NCBI GenBank assembly: GCA_022818135.1
Contig: JAFMSR010000003.1
Span: 14,433,325-14,497,324, forward strand
Reading direction: 5' to 3'
Origin: Saxidomus purpurata
Taxonomy: Eukaryota > Mollusca > Bivalvia > Venerida > Veneridae
DNA length: 64,000 nt
This document shows positions 59,561 through 64,000 of the stretch, one piece after another. Below the pieces are notes generated by a model. The model saw only the letters and a list, made by a program, of their open reading frames with translations. It searched no databases and was not told where the DNA came from. The position numbers were made by a program, and so were the translations under genes. Numbering within the stretch: the stretch's first letter is position 1; every line of letters starts with the position of its first letter.

Positions 59561-60495
59561 CAGTCAAACTTGTGAACAACGGCCGATCAAGGGAAACCAT
59601 GAAAACGGCCGTTGTTCACAGGTGACCTTTGTTCGGAGGTGTGGGCAGTAAATATATTTTTATCATACTAAACATTGTTTATCAAGTTCCATCACACTTG
59701 TCAGATAAACATGCTATAAGCATTAACCGAATAACGATTTATCCGAATTTCGTGCATATGGTTTAATTTTGCAAACGGTCGCACATGACACATCAAATAC
59801 AACAATGGCAGAATTTAGTTAATAGGCCTTAAAAAGCTTTAATAAGCCAGAAACTGTGACGCTGATCACTTTTTCGAAACAGGAAACGATCATTTAATTA
59901 ACGTGGATTACGCCCCTTTGCCGTTGTTTGATTTCATTGCCGATTGTGAATATTACAATACAACGGCTAATTTACGAGATTAAAGTGTGTGTTTTTCATA
60001 TTAATTGTAATAAATCAAACAATTTACTGAAACGTGATTGCATTAATTAGCTGAAATAAACGATTATTATTTATTTGCACAAACAATGAAAACTGCGACT
60101 CCAAATTGCGAAGATGTTCTGCATCAAATAAACAATCAAGCAATTTTGGCAATTACCGGACAGTTTGAACGGATTAATTTTACGTGTGACAATTAAATGT
60201 TAGCACTTCTTTTCATCACCAAAAACATCTTTGATTATTCTGCCCGTCGTTTGAGGTGCAAACAACTTTACAAGAAACAAAATGCTCTGATTCAGCCAGC
60301 TTTAAAAATTTCAGTGGCCGTTGTTCGCATCACGGACCCGATGACGGGAAGCTTTTTACTGGCCGCTGACCGCGGACGGCAGGTGGCCGCTATTCCCGGC
60401 CCTTTTTAGAGCAAATTTGGACGGGGGGAATTCAGACTGGCCGTTGTCCGCAGGTGGCCGCTAGTAACAGGTGGCCGTTAGCACAAGTTTGACTG
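59561..60495. mobile_element. TA-flanked inverted-repeat element inserted in a minisatellite
   Basis: Ends cagtcaaacttgtgaacaac and, inverted, cagtcaaacttgtgctaacg; the first 14 bases are identical. TA on both sides. The inner ends repeat the motifs ggccgttgttc and aggtggccg. 935 bp, no transposase; a 70-codon frame at 60,197-60,409 reads through the right inner repeat and has no known signature. The ends suggest a pogo/Tigger-type non-autonomous element. Confidence 0.75.
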
Positions 60496-60497
60496 TA

Positions 60498-60985
60498 TAC
60501 CATTATCAGACTTAACATCAATATAGACCATGATCATAGTGCTCATCAATGTACACTATAATCATTGTACAACAATATAGACCATGACAAGACTGTACAT
60601 CAGTATAGACCATGATCAGACTTAACATCAATGTAGACCATGATCATAGCGCTCATCAACGTACACCATAGTAAGACTGCACATCAACACATACCATAAT
60701 CAGCATGAATGCAGACCATGATTAGACTGCACATCAATTAGACCATGCTCAGACTGCACATAATGCAGACAATGACCCAAATCCATATCAATGTAGACCA
60801 TTATCCAACTGGACACCAATGTAGACCATGACCCAACTGCACATCATGCAGACCATGATCATAGTGCACATCAATGTAGACCATCATCCAACATGACACC
60901 AATGTAAACCATGACCACCATGTACATCAATGTAGACCATGCTCATTATGCACATAAATGCAGACCATGATCTGACTGAACAGCA
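60498..60985 (+). repeat. gaccatgatc minisatellite, right part
   Basis: About seventeen imperfect units (catcaatgtagaccatgatc, tgcagaccatgatcagactg). It ends about 750 bp before the ATG of copy 3. Confidence 0.75.
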
Positions 60986-61261
60986 GAGGATTTTCAAGCT
61001 CATTATATATGTTTAGAAAAATTATCAATCACCTTAAATATTAAAACACCTTTATCTTTGAACATTTCCATAAAAGTGTACCGGTAATCATACAGCACAA
61101 ACACTTGTTTTAGTACAATATAACTGACTGTGTGAATTATAACAGGATTGATCACAGTATTGAATATAAAATAGTTTTTTACAAACTCAAACAACAAGCT
61201 GATTCCTACATTTTTATTTGGTGTGGATATAAATACACAGCAGGCCAGTATGAAAATATAT

Positions 61262-61732
61262 GAGATGAAATTCTATCTGCCCTTGGATACATACATTTGT
61301 ATAAATATCAAATTACATTATTGATATTATAGGTCCACAGACTTCTTTGTTTACACCCATTTAATCTACTCAAAAGATCTTAGAACTTCATCAGGCTTTA
61401 AAAACATATACGGTGTCATCTTATCTCTGAAAGCCTATAAATAGTTAATTAAAGTTTAACAAATGCAATATTGATATTACAATATGCTACAACTTGTATA
61501 ATACCCAAAATGCATTTTGTCGAGTTCTATAAAAAGAACTAAACAAACTGAATATCGGGAAAATAACACAGTTGTAAAATGATTTGTTAATTGTAAGTGT
61601 TTGCAAATTACAAAATTAAATATGGAAGTTTATTTCTGAGGATTAACAGAAGCATAACCAAGACATTTCAATAAGAAAATTTACTAAATATCAAAAACGT
61701 AACTTGACTTGATCTTGTATGGGTAAAACAAA
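61262..61732 (+). promoter_or_regulatory. Upstream region of B-box copy 3
   Basis: The counterpart of 47,838-48,264. It keeps gcctataaatag in place of gcctataaaaag, and near-identical sequence just before the ATG. Confidence 0.45.
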
Positions 61733-64000
61733 ATGGCGTCTGGAGGAAACACAAATACAGACTTTATGTCTGATGAAACTTTTGACCTACTATGCCGAGT
61801 GTGTAAACGTAAAGGAAAAAATATAGAAGCAAAAAAATACTGTGTAGAATGTCATGATTATTTCTGTTTAACTTGTGTTCAAGTGCATCAAGATATTCCA
61901 GCATTAACTGGACATAAGATACTAGACAAAAGCCAGTTCTCATCAGGGACCAGCAAGAAATTGTCAAAAGGACCACAGGGATCCAACCAGAGTCAGCCTG
62001 CAGCACCAACGGAGAGATGTGGCAAGCACAACCACTACTATATTGACATGTACTGTCAAAACCATGACGATGTTGGCTGTGCTACTTGTATGGCAGTAGA
62101 TCACAAGTAAATATATTTAACTTACTATGAAATATATAAGTGTTGACTTATGCTTCTGTTACTAAGTACTTTTGTGGACCCAAGTATTGCCTCAAGATTC
62201 TATTTAGTGGCCTACATTTCAATTTCATACTCAAACTCAAAGACAAAAATTAGACCTGAATTACTGATGCACAGCTTATTCTATGAAAAAGCAAAATGTC
62301 AATAAAATAATTAATAGTACGTTGTCAGATTCTGTTCTTCGAAAACAAATATAATTATATGCTCTTAATCATACGAAAAAAGTATCAACTGCCCTTAACT
62401 GAAGGCTGTACGACCTGTGACTAAGGTGTTACATCACCTAATTGTTATGCTCACTTTTATATTGCTAGAGTTGGGGTTTTCCTTTTCGCTTAACATTAAC
62501 AGTGGTTATGTACAGGAGGATGTTTATCTTAACATCATTCTGGAGCAAGAGCAGTATTAAATGTGTTATCTCTGTACTTATTATATAAATACTGCTCGCA
62601 TCTTAAAGCTTCTTAGTAAATTTAATTTTTTGGGTAAAATCAATATATATTCAATTTGTCAGCATCAAGATTATTTTCTTTGTGTAAGAGCTAAAAATAA
62701 AGGTAGAAAAAAATTTTTTACCCGAGCCAGGTTTTGAACTCGGATCTTTGCGCTTACAAAAAATTTACAGCGGCTTAACCTACTACACTACGGAGTCAGC
62801 TGATTTGATGCGAGTTAAAAATATTGATATACCAAAGAGCCCACCCCGTTAGTCACGGGGTGATATATTCTACAATAAAAGTAATCAAAACAACACATTT
62901 TAATTGTTTCTTTTGTTAGAAAACTTGTCACGTTATCATAATACAATGCCCCTGATACAGTAATGACAATTGTTTTCTTGAAATTGAAAATTTTCTTTTT
63001 TTAGTGTAACTTGTCCATCTGGAGTGCAGTCGCTTTAATATATTTTGTAGATTGAAAGTGGTTCAGATGAAAAATATTTGTACCAACAATAAATAAGCCA
63101 CCTATTGGCAAGTGTTGTTTGCAAAATTGATTAAAAATGTCCCCCGATCTTTACATATACATGTATAAGGTGGTTAAATTTGCTTAAATATATGCAACAA
63201 AAACAGTACAATTATACTTCAATTTAGATGCAAAAGTCCAAACTTAGTACAGTATATTTTATTCAAGGTCATGCAAAGACACCTTCTATTTACCGGAGTT
63301 CATCCAAAACAATGCAATCTCATCCAGTCTGAGAGATTTTAAAAGCAAGCTGGAATCTGTGGCCAAGAGTCTGAAAGAGAATCAGGACCACTTGCAGCGT
63401 GAAAAACAACGGCTCTTGAAAGATAAGGTGGGGTTACTAGAGAAAATCAGAAAATTCCGGAAAGAGATCAACAAAAGGCTTGACGAGTTAGAGAACAATT
63501 CCATAGCTGATATCGAAGATAAATACAAAGCTCTGATTAGCAAGATAGAAGAAGGAATGAGAATGTTATATGCAAATACAGTCAATGTAAAATCAGCTCA
63601 AGACAAAGTAGGGGCTCCTGGCAACAATGTCTCACAGGACTTTGTCAATGCTAAGAAAGGAAAACATATTACTAGCAATGCTTCTCAATGCATAGAACAC
63701 AACAAGGCATGTATCCATACAGAAGAAATAGATTTTACACCAGATCAGAGAATTCCTGAATTATTAGGAGAAATAAATTTACTTGGCAAAATTATACAAA
63801 GAAAGTTAGAAGCTACTGGATCAACTGCTACCAGCAATGTTCAGCTCCAGACAAAAGGAAATCAGACCACTTCTTGTTCTGGTACTGCCCAGCAGACAGA
63901 TGCTTTACTTCAGACTAAAGGAAGCAGGAAGTATAATGTCAAAGTTCAATCAGATAAATATAGCTGTAATATTGTGAGTTCATGTACACTGGAGGATGGG
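61733..64000 (+). CDS. B-box family copy 3: RING-less TRIM-like protein, truncated by window end
   Basis: Exon 1 is 61,733-62,106 (374 nt, the same length as copy 2, MASGGNTNTDFMSDETFDLL). Exon 2 starts at 63,268 after tattcaag and stays open to the last base of the window in frame (244 codons). Both zinc sites are intact (CRVCKRKGKN, YCVECHDYFCLTC, CGKHNHYYIDMYC, GCATC). The coiled coil is nearly identical to copies 1 and 2. The propeller lies mostly beyond the window. Its neighbour copy 2 is 11 kb upstream in the same orientation. Confidence 0.85.
62606..63034 (-). mobile_element. SINE-like insertion in the copy 3 intron
   Basis: This segment is absent from the copy 2 intron. On the minus strand it has tccgtagtgtagtaggttaa (A-box-like) and gatccgagttcaaaacc (B-box-like, GTTCAAAAC). 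A hairpin accccgttagtcacggggt lies at about 62,846. The flanks ctcgcatctta and gtcgcttta may be a decayed target duplication. Confidence 0.5.

Noticed and set aside
60197..60409. 70-codon frame in the 935-bp element
   Set aside because: It ends inside the inverted end and shows no DDE or DNA-binding signature.
62720..62797. Functional tRNA gene
   Set aside because: A- and B-box-like motifs exist, but acceptor and anticodon stems do not pair well. It fits a tRNA-derived repeat.

Overview
The window is eukaryotic, intron-rich, AT-rich nuclear DNA. It most likely comes from a bivalve mollusc. The reasons are a metazoan UTP20 gene with many small exons, many elements built like the bivalve 'pearl' repeats (short tandem core repeats, an ACGG-type tetranucleotide tail, terminal hairpins), and a tandem family of RING-less B-box/coiled-coil/beta-propeller proteins of the kind expanded in bivalves. 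Species cannot be named from the sequence alone.

Region 1 (1-18,738, + strand) is the 3' half of UTP20, a large HEAT-repeat scaffold of the small-subunit processome. I resolve 25 coding exons whose phases join without a frame break into 3,897 nt: the last 1,298 residues plus the stop codon. The first half of the gene lies upstream of the window. One intron has a GC donor (9,719). Introns carry small inverted-repeat elements, tRNA-derived SINE-like pieces and, between exons 23 and 24, a 1.5-kb tandem-repeat element. After three exons the intron holds degenerate copies of the exon's own 3' end, two of them including the splice donor.

Region 2 (18,739-23,540) holds a 500-base N gap, a TA-flanked inverted-repeat element (19,834-20,588) and two pearl-like arrays.

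Region 3 (23,540-64,000) is a tandem segmental duplication carrying three B-box genes on the + strand: copy 1 (only exon 2 found, 23,817-25,254), copy 2 (complete, 48,265-50,775, 601 residues) and copy 3 (61,733 to beyond the window end). Spacer DNA is recognisably paralogous between the units (minisatellites, promoter-proximal DNA, 3' flanks), so insertions can be read against empty sites. These include a 6.96-kb element with long terminal inverted repeats and a TAA target duplication (26,945-33,908, itself filled by pearl-like elements, one nested in another), and a 1.19-kb hAT-like element with a perfect 8-bp target duplication (51,745-52,929). No autonomous transposase or reverse transcriptase gene was recognised.

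UTP20 is a housekeeping ribosome-biogenesis gene. The B-box genes look like a recent, locally expanding accessory family. No operon-like functional link between the two is suggested.
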